Shown one piece after another: positions 49,750-59,188 of a stretch of 64,000 nt of DNA. Source of the DNA: Betaproteobacteria bacterium UBA5216 (GTDB lineage: Bacteria > Pseudomonadota > Gammaproteobacteria > Burkholderiales > SG8-41); the NCBI GenBank assembly GCA_002412495.1, contig DHVE01000044.1, forward strand, positions 1-64,000, written 5' to 3'. Position numbers and translations under genes: made by a program. How positions within the stretch are numbered: position 1 is the stretch's first letter; every line of letters begins with the position of its first letter. Below the pieces are notes generated by a model. That model was not told the DNA's origin, made no database searches, and saw only the letters and a list, made by a program, of their open reading frames with translations.

Positions 49750-52155
49750 TCAGCGCTGGCTGGTCGCACGCGCCTGATCTACCAACCTAACGTATTCGGA
49801 TTCCAAGTTTCGTGTAAATAATACGCTGTCAAAGAGTGGAGCCGTGTCGCGATTTGCGATAATCTTTTCTCTGATGGACCGGAGTTGATTTCTGTTGGTT
49901 GCCAAGCGCATTGCCAAATCATGGTAATCCGCCGGACTATAGGTAATCAGCTCTGGCACGCCCAGCGCGGATAACATGCTGCCGGCCATCCGCGATGATG
50001 AATTCTCGCCCGCAAGAGTTACTATGGGTAATCCCATCCACAGGGCATCGCAGCAGGTTACCCCTGCGTTTATTGGCGTGGTATCCAGAAACAGGTCAGC
50101 GCATTGCATTCTGGCAAGGTGTTGAATGGGTTTCAAGGTCGGCGCCATGACAAGCCTCGAAGGATCGACTCCCCTGGTCTCGGCTTCCCGTTTTAGATTT
50201 TGCTCCGCAAACGGATTGCTGGCCAAAAGCCAGAGAATGCTGTTCGGTATCGAGCTTAATAAGCGGCACCAGACATCAAAGACCGCCGGTGTAATTTTAA
50301 ACGTCTGGTTAAAACAGCAAAAAACAAAATCTCCGTCTGTCAAGCCGCAAGATGCGCGGTCAGGCGCGGGTGGCCTCGGGCGTGTGCGATCGGCAGGCAT
50401 AAAACAATTTGGCAGATACAAAAGTTTCTCGGTGTAATATCTTTGATACTCGGGCGGAACCAGGAAACGGTCTGCAACCAGGTAATCAATAAAATCGGCT
50501 CCCATGGTCGTTTCGTAACCCAGGTAATTCAGTTGAATTGGTGCGGGACGAAAAGCCAGTATTCTGCTTCTGCTGTTTTCAGTGTGGCCAGTGAGATCAA
50601 CCAGAATATTGACGTTATCCGCATATATCTGGCGCGCGGCATCAATGTCGGAGTACGTCTGAATATCAACAAATTTATCGAAAGCGCCTTGCAGCCGCTT
50701 CCTTATATCGCTGCCATCGTCCGGCGCGTACGAGTAGGCGATTATGTGAAACTGATCCCGATTGTGCAGTTCAAAGACTTGCGCGATAACTCGAGGAACA
50801 GGATGCTCGCGGAAATCGGCCGACAGGTAACCAATAATTATTTTCCCTCTGCGAGACCGGTTGTGGTTAAACCCTAGCGCATGGCGCTGTGACGATGCGG
50901 CTTGGTATTCGGATTGGGCCCACTTTTCCGCGCAAACCTTATGTTCTTCCAAAGTCGTGCCTGGCATGGACATAAATATAAATGGGGAAACAAAGCTTTC
51001 CGGGGTCTTGCTGGTATGGGACATGTTATGTCGAAGTTGCGCTATGTTGGATTCAAGAGCTTCCCATTGGCATGTCTTTTGCATCAGATGCAGCATGAAA
51101 GAGCGTGCCGCGCAGTGATCGGGGCTGCACTTCAATGCATCGCCAAAATGCCTTATGGCGTCGGCTAGTTTGCCCTGGCTTATTGACAGTGTCGCCAGGT
51201 TGTAATGAAAGTTGGCGAATTCCGGATTTATCCGTATCGCTTGCATTAAATGATATTCGGCGGCCGCGAGTTGATTTTGCTCTCTCAAGACACAGCTTAA
51301 ATTGTTGTGCGCCTGCGCGTTATTGCCATCTAACGCTATTGCTTTCCTGAAGTCTCCAATTGCTTCCGCGTTCCGGCCACGCTCCATCAGCAGTTTCCCG
51401 CGATTGTAAAGTGCCGAAGCGTGATTCGCATTAATTGCAATCGCAGAGCCGTGGCTGGACAATGCTTCTTCATGTCGCCCCAGTTTTTGCAGTACGGCGC
51501 CTCGATTGTTGTGTGTGTCGGCGCGATCAGGTTGCAGAGTCAGAGCCCTGTCGTAGCTGGCCAATGCGTCTTCGAAGCGTTCTAATTGCTGGAGAATTGT
51601 TCCGCGATTCTCTAGCGCGATGACGTGATCGGGGTCAATGGCCAAAGCACGGTTGTAACTTTCCAGTGATTGCTCGGAACGTTTCAAATACTGCAGCGTG
51701 GCACCGTAATTACTGAAAGCATCCGCGTTGTTTGGCTGTAGCGCCAGTAATTTACCGTAGCAAACAAGTGCTTCATCATGCTGATGCAAACAATTCAGGC
51801 TTTTGCCGAGCGCGTCGAGCGCGGTGGCGTTATTCGAGTCGATAGCGATGGCTTGTTTAAGCAGGTGTGCGGCTTTTAGGAAGCTACTACATTGCATGTG
51901 TAGCGTCCCCAGGCTAAGCAATAAATCAATGTCTTTAGGGTGCTTTCGAAGTAATGCGCGATAAATGGCCTCTGCCTCGTTGAATTTTCCTTGTTGCTGA
52001 AAGATGCTCGCCTGAGCATATAAATTTTTCTTTTCAACTGACGTTGCGGAAAATGGGGTTGCTGTAGTGACGGACGAAGGGCCTTCCTCGGAGGCACTGG
52101 ATTTCTGTCGACCGAAGGCGCGCGAAAAATAGTTCATCAGCAGCCTGATAATCAT
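49750..52155 (-). CDS. TPR-repeat O-GlcNAc transferase-like protein (GT41)
   Basis: An 801-residue protein with eight or nine tetratricopeptide repeats (about 44–345) followed by a GT41 glycosyltransferase domain (about 435–790), the architecture of eukaryotic OGT/SPINDLY and bacterial homologues. GYLSADFREHP puts the family's conserved His at H451; FNQTFKITP has the UDP-site lysine; INAGVTCCDALWMGLP and GENSSSRMAGS complete the donor site. It should glycosylate Ser/Thr or Asn of proteins. Start at 52,155 or 52,137. Base composition is visibly lower in GC than the neighbours and the gene is bounded by direct repeats, both signs of acquisition. Confidence 0.9.
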   Translation of the reverse strand: MIIRLLMNYFSRAFGRQKSSASEEGPSSVTTATPFSATSVEKKNLYAQASIFQQQGKFNEAEAIYRALLRKHPKDIDLLLSLGTLHMQCSSFLKAAHLLKQAIAIDSNNATALDALGKSLNCLHQHDEALVCYGKLLALQPNNADAFSNYGATLQYLKRSEQSLESYNRALAIDPDHVIALENRGTILQQLERFEDALASYDRALTLQPDRADTHNNRGAVLQKLGRHEEALSSHGSAIAINANHASALYNRGKLLMERGRNAEAIGDFRKAIALDGNNAQAHNNLSCVLREQNQLAAAEYHLMQAIRINPEFANFHYNLATLSISQGKLADAIRHFGDALKCSPDHCAARSFMLHLMQKTCQWEALESNIAQLRHNMSHTSKTPESFVSPFIFMSMPGTTLEEHKVCAEKWAQSEYQAASSQRHALGFNHNRSRRGKIIIGYLSADFREHPVPRVIAQVFELHNRDQFHIIAYSYAPDDGSDIRKRLQGAFDKFVDIQTYSDIDAARQIYADNVNILVDLTGHTENSRSRILAFRPAPIQLNYLGYETTMGADFIDYLVADRFLVPPEYQRYYTEKLLYLPNCFMPADRTRPRPPAPDRASCGLTDGDFVFCCFNQTFKITPAVFDVWCRLLSSIPNSILWLLASNPFAEQNLKREAETRGVDPSRLVMAPTLKPIQHLARMQCADLFLDTTPINAGVTCCDALWMGLPIVTLAGENSSSRMAGSMLSALGVPELITYSPADYHDLAMRLATNRNQLRSIREKIIANRDTAPLFDSVLFTRNLESEYVRLVDQARATSQR

Positions 52156-52326
52156 AGAAGTCTCGGGGGTGGGGGCATGCGAAGAATATGCCTTTAAAAT
52201 GGGAGTCGGAAGTCGTCATGTTCTCAGTGCGCCACTCATTTTATTGAGCTTTTCAGTCGGCGGTCTGCGCCTTGTGTTATTTCGATAACGAAGCGATAGA
52301 GGGCTTGATTGAAGAGACCTGCGATC

Positions 52327-54150
52327 TTATTTATCGGTTGTTGCCCGATGCATTGCTTGGGCGGAGAGCGTGGGTAAGCCGGTGCCCCCGCACTTGGGAA
52401 TCACCGGCAGCAACACAAACCCCTCCTGCCCCGCGCCAAAGTGCAGCGTCGTCATCCCGCCAAAAACCGCAGCCGGCCGATCCCGCGGATCATCGTGCAA
52501 AAACGGCCCGCAGCCGAGCAGTTCATTCTTGAAATTCGACAGCCGCGCGCCGGTGGATTTGGCAAATTCGTAATCGCGTCCGCGTACGGTGAGGGCGATG
52601 CGGTTGCCTGCTGGAACCACTATCGAAGTCGGCCACAGTTCAATATCGAGTTGCACCACTTCGCCGGGTTTTAACGGCTGCGCTTCGTCGTGCGTGTGGT
52701 ACGGGCGATACGGCAGCGATAATTTCGCATCCAGCTTGCGGTGCGAGGCGCGCAGCCAGCCTTGTGCAACCGGCGTGTGCGGATCAATGGCGCCCATGAA
52801 GGTGACTTCGCGCAGGTCGGGCGTGTAAACGCGCAAAATCACAAAAAAATCCGCATCGCTCGTGGACGACGACGCAAACATTCGTGCGGCGATGGGGCCG
52901 GTGATTTCGGCTTCCTCATTCAGCGGCGAGGAAATAAATGTGACGCCGTCGCCCAGGGCGTCGAAGGTTATCGTGGCGTCGCCCGTGGCGGCCTTGTGCC
53001 GCAGGCTGTGATCCGCCGGATGCAAATAAAACTTTGTCCATTGCGTGCGCGCGATGGGCCACTCGTTTTCAGGGCGCTCGACGAATTGATCGACGTGACG
53101 TACCTGCAATAGTACCTTGGGTTGTTGATCCCAGCCGTTTTTCTCGTCCTTCAAATAAAAATCAAAAAAACGCTTTTGCAGGGTGCGCCCGTAGTCGGTG
53201 TAAAAATGTGTCCAGTGTTCGATGCCGTGTGCTTCGAGCCATTTGTCCTTGGAGGCCGCGCGCATGAAGCCCTCGAAATTACCGCGCGGATGCAGGCCTT
53301 GCCCACCCCAATTGGCCGCCGACAGCAGCGGCACGGTGATGTTCTCCCACGCCGGTGAACGCGCGCGATGGTAATCATCGTCGAATGGGTGCGCGAGTAT
53401 GTCGTTGCCGAATTCGCAACGCCGCGCTTGCAGCGCCTGCTCCGACAACGTTTCGTCTCCGCACACCCGGGTGCCGTTGACGCGGCTCACCGGCCCGCGT
53501 TCGCCCAGACCATATTGCACCGACTTTACCTGCATGTCGTACCAATTTGCCCAGAAGGTCGAGAGAATGCCGCCATGGTGCGTCATGTCGCGGTACCAAT
53601 CAGCCGCGCCTTCCCACACGCACATCGCGGCGAGATGCGGTGGCTTAAGCGACGCCACTTGCCACTGGTTGATGCCGTAATACGAAATGCCGTTGAGGCC
53701 TACTTTGCCGTTCGACCACGGCTGCACGCCGGCCCACTCGATGCACTGATAAAAATCGCGCGTTTCGCGAGGCGAAAACGGATCGATGAATCCCGGCGAG
53801 CGCCCGGCGCCGCGCGAATCGACGCGCACGCAGGCATAACCGTGTGGCACCCATTTTTCGGGATCGACGACTTCCCAGCTTTGATACAGGTTGCTCGATC
53901 CGGCCGCCACGTCGGGATGTTCGGCCACCATCCGATTCCACGCCGAAGGGTATCCGTCCTGAAACGCAAGGCCCTTGGCGTAGGGGCCATGACTCAGAAT
54001 TACCGGGTAGCGGCCATCGCCCGTGGTATCCACCGGGCGGAACACATCGGCGCTCAGCACGATGCCATCGTCCATGGTAATCGGCACATCCCAATCGATG
54101 TGCAGGTTGTCGCGTTCATTTTCGTTCACTGCGGTGGCGGGGCGTTTCAT
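52327..54150 (-). CDS. CocE/NonD-family hydrolase with altered C-terminus
   Basis: A 607-residue X-Pro-dipeptidyl-peptidase-like hydrolase: an alpha/beta core with nucleophile S156 (GLNGISYYG), a helical cap, and a C-terminal jelly-roll (from about 380) containing GPIAARMFASSS and VVPAGNRIALTVRG. Members hydrolyse esters or acyl-amide bonds; the substrate is unknown. The last about 20 residues after PVIPK do not resemble the family and begin exactly at the border of the direct repeat shared with 49,083–49,448, so the native end seems to have been replaced. It is divergent from the MBL gene at 54,292. Confidence 0.88.
   Translation of the reverse strand: MKRPATAVNENERDNLHIDWDVPITMDDGIVLSADVFRPVDTTGDGRYPVILSHGPYAKGLAFQDGYPSAWNRMVAEHPDVAAGSSNLYQSWEVVDPEKWVPHGYACVRVDSRGAGRSPGFIDPFSPRETRDFYQCIEWAGVQPWSNGKVGLNGISYYGINQWQVASLKPPHLAAMCVWEGAADWYRDMTHHGGILSTFWANWYDMQVKSVQYGLGERGPVSRVNGTRVCGDETLSEQALQARRCEFGNDILAHPFDDDYHRARSPAWENITVPLLSAANWGGQGLHPRGNFEGFMRAASKDKWLEAHGIEHWTHFYTDYGRTLQKRFFDFYLKDEKNGWDQQPKVLLQVRHVDQFVERPENEWPIARTQWTKFYLHPADHSLRHKAATGDATITFDALGDGVTFISSPLNEEAEITGPIAARMFASSSTSDADFFVILRVYTPDLREVTFMGAIDPHTPVAQGWLRASHRKLDAKLSLPYRPYHTHDEAQPLKPGEVVQLDIELWPTSIVVPAGNRIALTVRGRDYEFAKSTGARLSNFKNELLGCGPFLHDDPRDRPAAVFGGMTTLHFGAGQEGFVLLPVIPKCGGTGLPTLSAQAMHRATTDK
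52394..52759. repeat. Right copy of 366-bp direct repeat (left copy 49,083–49,448)
   Basis: Direct repeat of 366 bases, about 95% identical by eye, no gaps, offset 3,311. It lies inside the 3' part of the CocE-type gene. The two copies bound the segment carrying the TPR/GT41 gene. Recombination between them would delete that segment and restore a single CocE gene ending in PVIPKR. Confidence 0.85.
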
Positions 54151-54291
54151 GGCGTTCGCGAGGGCGTTTCAAATGGTGTCGCTGCATTGTAGCGACGTAC
54201 ACGGGCGGTTGCGACCGGCTGCAGGATGGTCTACGATCAACCGCTTCGCCCGATTTGCCCTGCCGCTACTTCGAAATTTCACGCCTTCTTC

Positions 54292-55092
54292 ATGCTGCCC
54301 ACTTACGAAATCTATTGCGTCAAATACGCCGAGCGTCCGGGCCGGCGTCCCGCCCACTTTGTCGGCGGCGATCCGCACGATACGCCGATGCCGATGGATT
54401 ACTACGTGTGGCTGGTGCGCAATAACGAGCGCACCATTCTGGTGGATACCGGTTTTGATGCCACCATGACCAACAATGGCCGCGTGCTGCTGCGCCAGCC
54501 GGCCGAAGGCCTGGCAATGCTGGGATTGCCGGGCGCCACGGGCGCGGAGATCAAGGATGTGATCATTACGCATCTGCACAACGATCACGTCGGCACGTTT
54601 TATGATTTTCCCAACGCGCGTTTCCATTTGCAGGACAAGGAAATGCAGTACGTGACCGGCCGTCACATGCGCCATCAGATCTTTCGCCGGCCGTATGAAA
54701 TTGATCACGTCGAAGGCATGATCCGGCTGGTGTATCAAAACCGTGTGGTGTTTCACGCGGGTGAAAGTGAAATCGCGCCCGGCATCAGCGTGCACCACAT
54801 CGGCGGCCACACCATGGGCCTGCAATCGGTGCGCGTGCATACGCAACGAGGCTGGGTGGTGCTGGCGTCCGACGCGAGCCACTATTACGAACATTTCGAG
54901 AAGGATCGTTGCTTTCCGCTGGTGTATCACCTGGGCGAAATGATCGAGGGGTTTGCGACGTTAAATCGTCTGGCGGATTCGATGCAACACATCGTGCCGG
55001 GCCACGATCCGCTGGTGTTGCAGCGTTATCCGGCGGTGTCGCCCGCGCTGGCTGGCATCGCTGCGCGGCTGGACTTGCCGCCGAAACCTTAA
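54292..55092 (+). CDS. MBL-fold hydrolase, N-acyl-homoserine-lactonase-like (paralogue 1)
   Basis: A 266-residue cytoplasmic metallo-beta-lactamase-fold protein. The full dinuclear site is visible: H94-x-H96-x-D98-H99 (THLHNDH), then HHIGGHT, ASDASHY and VPGHDP. The architecture matches AiiA/AttM-type lactonases, so lactone hydrolysis is likely, either of signals or of catabolic intermediates. The ATG at 54,292 aligns with its paralogue at 58,365; the frame is open to 54,226. Bug 7 follows after 45 bases. Confidence 0.88.
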   Translation: MLPTYEIYCVKYAERPGRRPAHFVGGDPHDTPMPMDYYVWLVRNNERTILVDTGFDATMTNNGRVLLRQPAEGLAMLGLPGATGAEIKDVIITHLHNDHVGTFYDFPNARFHLQDKEMQYVTGRHMRHQIFRRPYEIDHVEGMIRLVYQNRVVFHAGESEIAPGISVHHIGGHTMGLQSVRVHTQRGWVVLASDASHYYEHFEKDRCFPLVYHLGEMIEGFATLNRLADSMQHIVPGHDPLVLQRYPAVSPALAGIAARLDLPPKP

Positions 55093-55137
55093 TGGCTGCG
55101 GCAGTCATAATAGACAAAACAAAGGAGGGGATTGCCA

Positions 55138-56121
55138 ATGAATACCTGTCGAATGAGGGTGAGCCTGCTGACAGTCGCAGGCGTGCTGCTGATGGCGGCA
55201 ACGGGCGCGTGGGCGCAAACGTACCCGACCAAACCCATTCGCATGATTGTCGGATTCCCGCCCGGCGGATCGAATGACATCGTGGCGCGCATCGCCGCGC
55301 CTAAGCTAGGCGAACTGCTCGGGCAGCAGGTGGTGGTGGAAAACCGCGCGGGCGCGAACGCCACCATCGGCACCGAGTTCGTCGCCAAGTCCGCGCCCGA
55401 TGGTTATACGTTGCTGCTTGGAAGCGCCAGCGCCGTCGCGATCAGCCCGTACACCTACTCGAAGCTCGGCTACGACACGTTGCGCGATTTCGCGCCGGTA
55501 ACGGCCATCGCGATGACGCCGGAAGCGCTTGCGGTACACCCCGCGTTGCCGGTGCAGGATCTGAAGTCGCTGATCACGCTGGCGCGGCTGCATCCGGGCA
55601 AGCTGGATTTTGCGTCGTCCGGCAACGGCGGTTTGCCGCACCTGGCCATTGAGCTTTTCAAAACGCTGGCGAAAGTTAACGTGCAGCACGTGCCGTTCAA
55701 GGGCGCGGGACCCGCCGTGACCGATCTGCTCGGCGGCCACGTACAGGGCATCATCATGGATTTTCCGGCGATTCAGGCGCAAATGAAGGCCGGCAAATTG
55801 CGCGGCATCGCGCTGGCGGCCGAAAAACGCATCGCGCAGATGCCTGACTTGCCCACCTCGATCGAGGCGGGCTTGCCCGACTTGCAGGCGGTGAACTGGT
55901 TCGTGATACTGGCGCCGGCGAAAACGCCCGCGCCGGTGGTGCAGCGGTTGTACGGCTCGCTGATGAAGGCCGTCAATGCGCCCGACGTGCGTGACCGTTT
56001 TTCCGGCGTGGGCGTCGAAGTATTTACCCAGGGATCACCCGCGCTATGTGCGGATTTTCTTCGGGATGAACTGGTGCGCTGGGGCAAGGTGGCGAAGGCC
56101 TCCGGCGCGCGCGCGGATTAA
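55138..56121 (+). CDS. Bug/TctC-family periplasmic substrate-binding protein 7
   Basis: A 327-residue Bug protein with a strong AAGGAGGGG ribosome-binding site before the ATG at 55,138 and a signal peptide ending AWA-QT (about 1–26). The ligand loop is GFPPGGSNDIVAR, the second loop FASSGNGGLPHLAIE, then HVPFKGAGPA. It sits between an MBL-fold hydrolase and an OYE-type flavoprotein, probably in one transcript with the former. Ligand unknown. Confidence 0.93.
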   Translation: MNTCRMRVSLLTVAGVLLMAATGAWAQTYPTKPIRMIVGFPPGGSNDIVARIAAPKLGELLGQQVVVENRAGANATIGTEFVAKSAPDGYTLLLGSASAVAISPYTYSKLGYDTLRDFAPVTAIAMTPEALAVHPALPVQDLKSLITLARLHPGKLDFASSGNGGLPHLAIELFKTLAKVNVQHVPFKGAGPAVTDLLGGHVQGIIMDFPAIQAQMKAGKLRGIALAAEKRIAQMPDLPTSIEAGLPDLQAVNWFVILAPAKTPAPVVQRLYGSLMKAVNAPDVRDRFSGVGVEVFTQGSPALCADFLRDELVRWGKVAKASGARAD

Positions 56122-56144
56122 TTAATACCAACAACAAGACCTTT

Positions 56145-56219
56145 GCCACAGATTTCGCGGATTTACGCAGATTAAAAACGGGTTCGCTGTTATCTGCGTT
56201 CATCTGCGAAATCTGTGGC
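56145..56219. repeat. Palindromic intergenic repeat, family B (copy 1)
   Basis: Outer arms GCCACAGATTTCGC and GCGAAATCTGTGGC are exact inverted repeats, with inner ACGCAGAT/ATCTGCGT pairing, around a 17-base centre. A related but rearranged copy lies at 60,631–60,730. It ends 19 bases before the OYE-type gene and may fold in its mRNA leader. Confidence 0.8.
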
Positions 56220-56237
56220 TAAAAGCCTTTGACTTCA

Positions 56238-58259
56238 ATGCTACTTTCCCAACCTGGCCAGATCGGCCCTCTCAAGCTGCGCAATCGCGTGGTAATGGCG
56301 CCGATGGGCACCAATTACAGCACCACCGACGGTCTTTCGACCGAGCGTGATCGCATGTATTACGCCGAGCGCGCCCGCGGCGGCGTTGGGATGATCATGA
56401 CCGAGGCGATGGTGGTGACCGAGTTCGCGCGGCCGCATCACAACTCGCTGTGTGTGTACCACGATCGCTTTATTCCGGGGCTCGCAAGCATTGTCGAGGC
56501 GATCAAATCGCACGGTGCGCTGGTGTGCGCGCAACTAAATCATCGTGGCGGGCTGTTGCGGCGGCATGTGCTCAATATGGAGCCGGTGGGGCCGTCCCCA
56601 TGGAAAAACCCGAACACCGGCGATGAGGTGCGTCCGCTGGACGTGCCGGAAATCATCGAGATTCAAAAGCAGTTTGTCGCCGCATCTCGGCGTTTGTATT
56701 ACGCGGGCTACGATGGCGTTGAGATACACGCGGGCAACGGTTATTTGTTTCAGCAATTTTTTACGCCGCGATTGAATCACCGCACCGATCAATACGGCGG
56801 CTCGTTTGAAAACCGCGCGCGCTTTTTGTTTGAAACGCTGGATCGCGTGAAGCAGGCGCTGCCGAATTTTCCGTTGATCGTACGACTGTCGGCGACCGAG
56901 TTTACCGACGAGGGCTACAGCGAAGCGGATATCGTCGAGCTGTCAAAATGTCTGGAAAAACAAGGGGTTGTGGCGCTTGATCTATCGGGTGGCAGCAATG
57001 AGAGCCCGCAGTTGTCGAAATATTGCATCCAGCCGCCGTCGTTTGCGCGGGGCTGTTTGGGGCCTTATGCCAAGCCGATCAAACAGGCGGTGAATATTCC
57101 GGTACTGGTGGCGGGGCGCGTGGTCGATCCCGCGGATGGCGAAAAATTAATCGCCGACGGCTGCGCGGATTTTATTTCCGTGGGCCGCGCGCTGTATGCC
57201 GATCCGCACTGGTGCGCCAAGGCGTTTGGCGAGGTGAAAGCGCCGATTCGCAAGTGCATTGCTTGCAATGTGTGCTTTGAACGTCTCACACTGGAAAAAG
57301 ACGTGGCCTGCGTGCATAACCCGGTGATCGGCACCGAGTTCGAGGCACTCGAACACGCCGAGCCGCAACTATTTCCCGCTCGCAAAACCACAACACCCAG
57401 GCGTGTGCTGGTGATTGGCGCGGGCGTCAGCGGATTGGAAGCCGCGCGCGCGGCAGCGGCGCGCGGGCATCACGTCGAGGTATGGGAAAAAGCCGCACAG
57501 CCCGGCGGACAGATGCCGCTGGCGATGGCCGCGCCCGACAAGATGGAAGTGGAGCCGATATTGGGCTACCGGCTGAATATGCTGCGTGAACTGGGTGTGA
57601 CGATACGCACATCCACCACGGCGAGCGTCGCGGCGATACGCGACTATGCGCCCGACTTTGCCATCGTCGCCACCGGTGTGCGGCCGCGCGCGCATCCGTT
57701 TGATGTGTCGAAACTGTCCGGCGCGGTGCGCGTGCTGCATGCGTGGGATGTGTTGCGTACGCCGGCACTGCTGGTGCACGCGAAGTGTGTCACGATCATC
57801 GGCGGCGGCATGGTCGGCGCCGAAACCGCTGATCTGCTGAGCGTACAGCGCAAGCAATGCACGATTGTTGAAATGCTGGGCACGATTGCCGCGGGCATGG
57901 CACGCAACAATCGCATGGAATTGGTGGAGCGCCTTGCCGCGCGTGGTACGCAAATGCTGATGCGCGTGAAGGTGGAGCGGGCCGAGGGCACGACGCTGAC
58001 GCTGCGCGCGGATGACGGCAGCCTGCGTGATATCGATGTCGGTGACGCCCTGATCTTCGCCACCGGCCCGGCGCCGGTGCGCGATGTGGTGCCGCTGCTG
58101 GAAGAAGCCGGCGTGGATTTCGAACTCGCGGGCGATTGTTATCGTCCGGGCGATTTCTTATCCTGCCTGCGCGATGGGTGGCTGGCGGCGCTGAGCGTCG
58201 ATCATCGGTTTCGCGACAGTAACCGTAGGATGGGTGAAACCCATCACAACGCAAGGTGA
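56238..58259 (+). CDS. OYE-type NADH:flavin oxidoreductase / 2,4-dienoyl-CoA reductase-like Fe-S flavoprotein
   Basis: A 673-residue protein with an N-terminal FMN barrel (1–335), a [4Fe-4S] site (C340, C343, C346, C358) and a C-terminal FAD/NAD(P) half (GAGVSG at about 393–398; second GGGMVG). This is the plan of 2,4-dienoyl-CoA reductase and trimethylamine dehydrogenase. It likely reduces an enoyl double bond. The start is the ATG at 56,238, or a TTG nine bases earlier; neither has a clear ribosome-binding site. The last about 11 residues (RRMGETHHNAR) are encoded by a palindromic repeat. Confidence 0.9.
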   Translation: MLLSQPGQIGPLKLRNRVVMAPMGTNYSTTDGLSTERDRMYYAERARGGVGMIMTEAMVVTEFARPHHNSLCVYHDRFIPGLASIVEAIKSHGALVCAQLNHRGGLLRRHVLNMEPVGPSPWKNPNTGDEVRPLDVPEIIEIQKQFVAASRRLYYAGYDGVEIHAGNGYLFQQFFTPRLNHRTDQYGGSFENRARFLFETLDRVKQALPNFPLIVRLSATEFTDEGYSEADIVELSKCLEKQGVVALDLSGGSNESPQLSKYCIQPPSFARGCLGPYAKPIKQAVNIPVLVAGRVVDPADGEKLIADGCADFISVGRALYADPHWCAKAFGEVKAPIRKCIACNVCFERLTLEKDVACVHNPVIGTEFEALEHAEPQLFPARKTTTPRRVLVIGAGVSGLEAARAAAARGHHVEVWEKAAQPGGQMPLAMAAPDKMEVEPILGYRLNMLRELGVTIRTSTTASVAAIRDYAPDFAIVATGVRPRAHPFDVSKLSGAVRVLHAWDVLRTPALLVHAKCVTIIGGGMVGAETADLLSVQRKQCTIVEMLGTIAAGMARNNRMELVERLAARGTQMLMRVKVERAEGTTLTLRADDGSLRDIDVGDALIFATGPAPVRDVVPLLEEAGVDFELAGDCYRPGDFLSCLRDGWLAALSVDHRFRDSNRRMGETHHNAR

Positions 58260-58307
58260 TGAGCCCGCGTTTGTGATGGGTTGCGCTACGCTCCACCCAT
58301 CCTACGG
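58223..58307. repeat. Palindromic repeat (GTAGGATGGGTG family) overlapping a gene end
   Basis: Outer arms CCGTAGGATGGGTG and CACCCATCCTACGG (14 bp, exact) and inner arms CCCATCACAA and TTGTGATGGG (10 bp, exact) form a long hairpin. The first 37 bases are inside the OYE-type gene, whose stop codon is in the element. This is a common proteobacterial intergenic repeat type. Confidence 0.88.
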
Positions 58308-58364
58308 CGACTACGTTAATCTGTGGCAAAAAAGCATGTGCGGTTAATTTTTAAAGGAAACAAC

Positions 58365-59162
58365 ATGACACTCCCCAACTACGAAATCTACGCCATCAAA
58401 TACGCCTGGCGCGACGCCAAGCGTGCCAATCACTTCGTCGGCGGTGATCCGCACGATGCCGCGATGCCCATGGATTACTTCGTGTGGCTGGTGCGCAACG
58501 CCGAGCGCACGATCGTGATCGATACGGGCTTCACCAAATCGATGGCGGAGCAACGCAAACGCATTTTTCTACGCACGCCCGCCGAGGGCCTCGCGCTGAT
58601 GGGCTGCAAGGCCGCCGAAGTCAAGGACGTGGTGATCACGCATTTGCACTACGATCACGTCGGCACGTTTCAGGATTTCCCGGCCGCGCAATTCCATTTG
58701 CAGGATGCCGAAATGGCCTATGCCACTGGCCGTCACATGCGCCACAAGCAGTTCAATCACGGCTACGAAGTCGATGAAGTCGTCGGCATGGTGCGCCTTG
58801 TTTACAAGGATCGTGTGTCTTTCTATCGCGGTGAGGCGGAGTTGGCGCCCGGCATCAGCCTGCATCACATCGGCGGACACACGGCCGGCTTGCAATGTGT
58901 TCGCGTGCATACCGCGCGCGGCTGGGTAGTGGTGGCGTCCGATACCAGCCATTACTACGAACATTTCGAGAAGGGGCGCGTGTTCACGACGACCTTCCAC
59001 CTGGGCGATACGCTTGATGGGTACGCCAAGCTGCGGCAATTGGCGGATTCGGAAAAACATATCGTGCCGGGACATGATCCGCTGGTGATGCAGCGTTATC
59101 CGGCGGCTTCACCTGAATTGAAAGACATCGTGGTACGGCTGGACGCGGTGCCGAATTACTGA
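58365..59162 (+). CDS. MBL-fold hydrolase, N-acyl-homoserine-lactonase-like (paralogue 2)
   Basis: A 265-residue MBL-fold hydrolase, clearly paralogous to the one at 54,292: shared HFVGGDPHD, MPMDY and SHYYEHFEK strings and co-linear throughout. The dinuclear site is H93-x-H95-x-D97-H98 (THLHYDH), HHIGGHT, ASDTSHY and VPGHDP. AAAGGAAAC precedes the ATG at 58,365. It leads a likely operon with two MmgE/PrpD genes and Bug 8. Lactone or thioester hydrolysis of a catabolic intermediate is the best guess. Confidence 0.88.
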   Translation: MTLPNYEIYAIKYAWRDAKRANHFVGGDPHDAAMPMDYFVWLVRNAERTIVIDTGFTKSMAEQRKRIFLRTPAEGLALMGCKAAEVKDVVITHLHYDHVGTFQDFPAAQFHLQDAEMAYATGRHMRHKQFNHGYEVDEVVGMVRLVYKDRVSFYRGEAELAPGISLHHIGGHTAGLQCVRVHTARGWVVVASDTSHYYEHFEKGRVFTTTFHLGDTLDGYAKLRQLADSEKHIVPGHDPLVMQRYPAASPELKDIVVRLDAVPNY

Positions 59163-59188
59163 TTTTTTAATGAATTGAGACTGGAATC

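Noticed and set aside
49621..49804. Small plus-strand gene next to the TPR gene
   Set aside because: No start codon and a stop directly in front; it overlaps the 3' end of the TPR gene on the other strand. Possibly a remnant, not annotated as a gene.
49449..52393. Insertion sequence or phage origin of the OGT segment
   Set aside because: No transposase, integrase, terminal inverted repeats or short target duplication; only the long direct repeats are seen.
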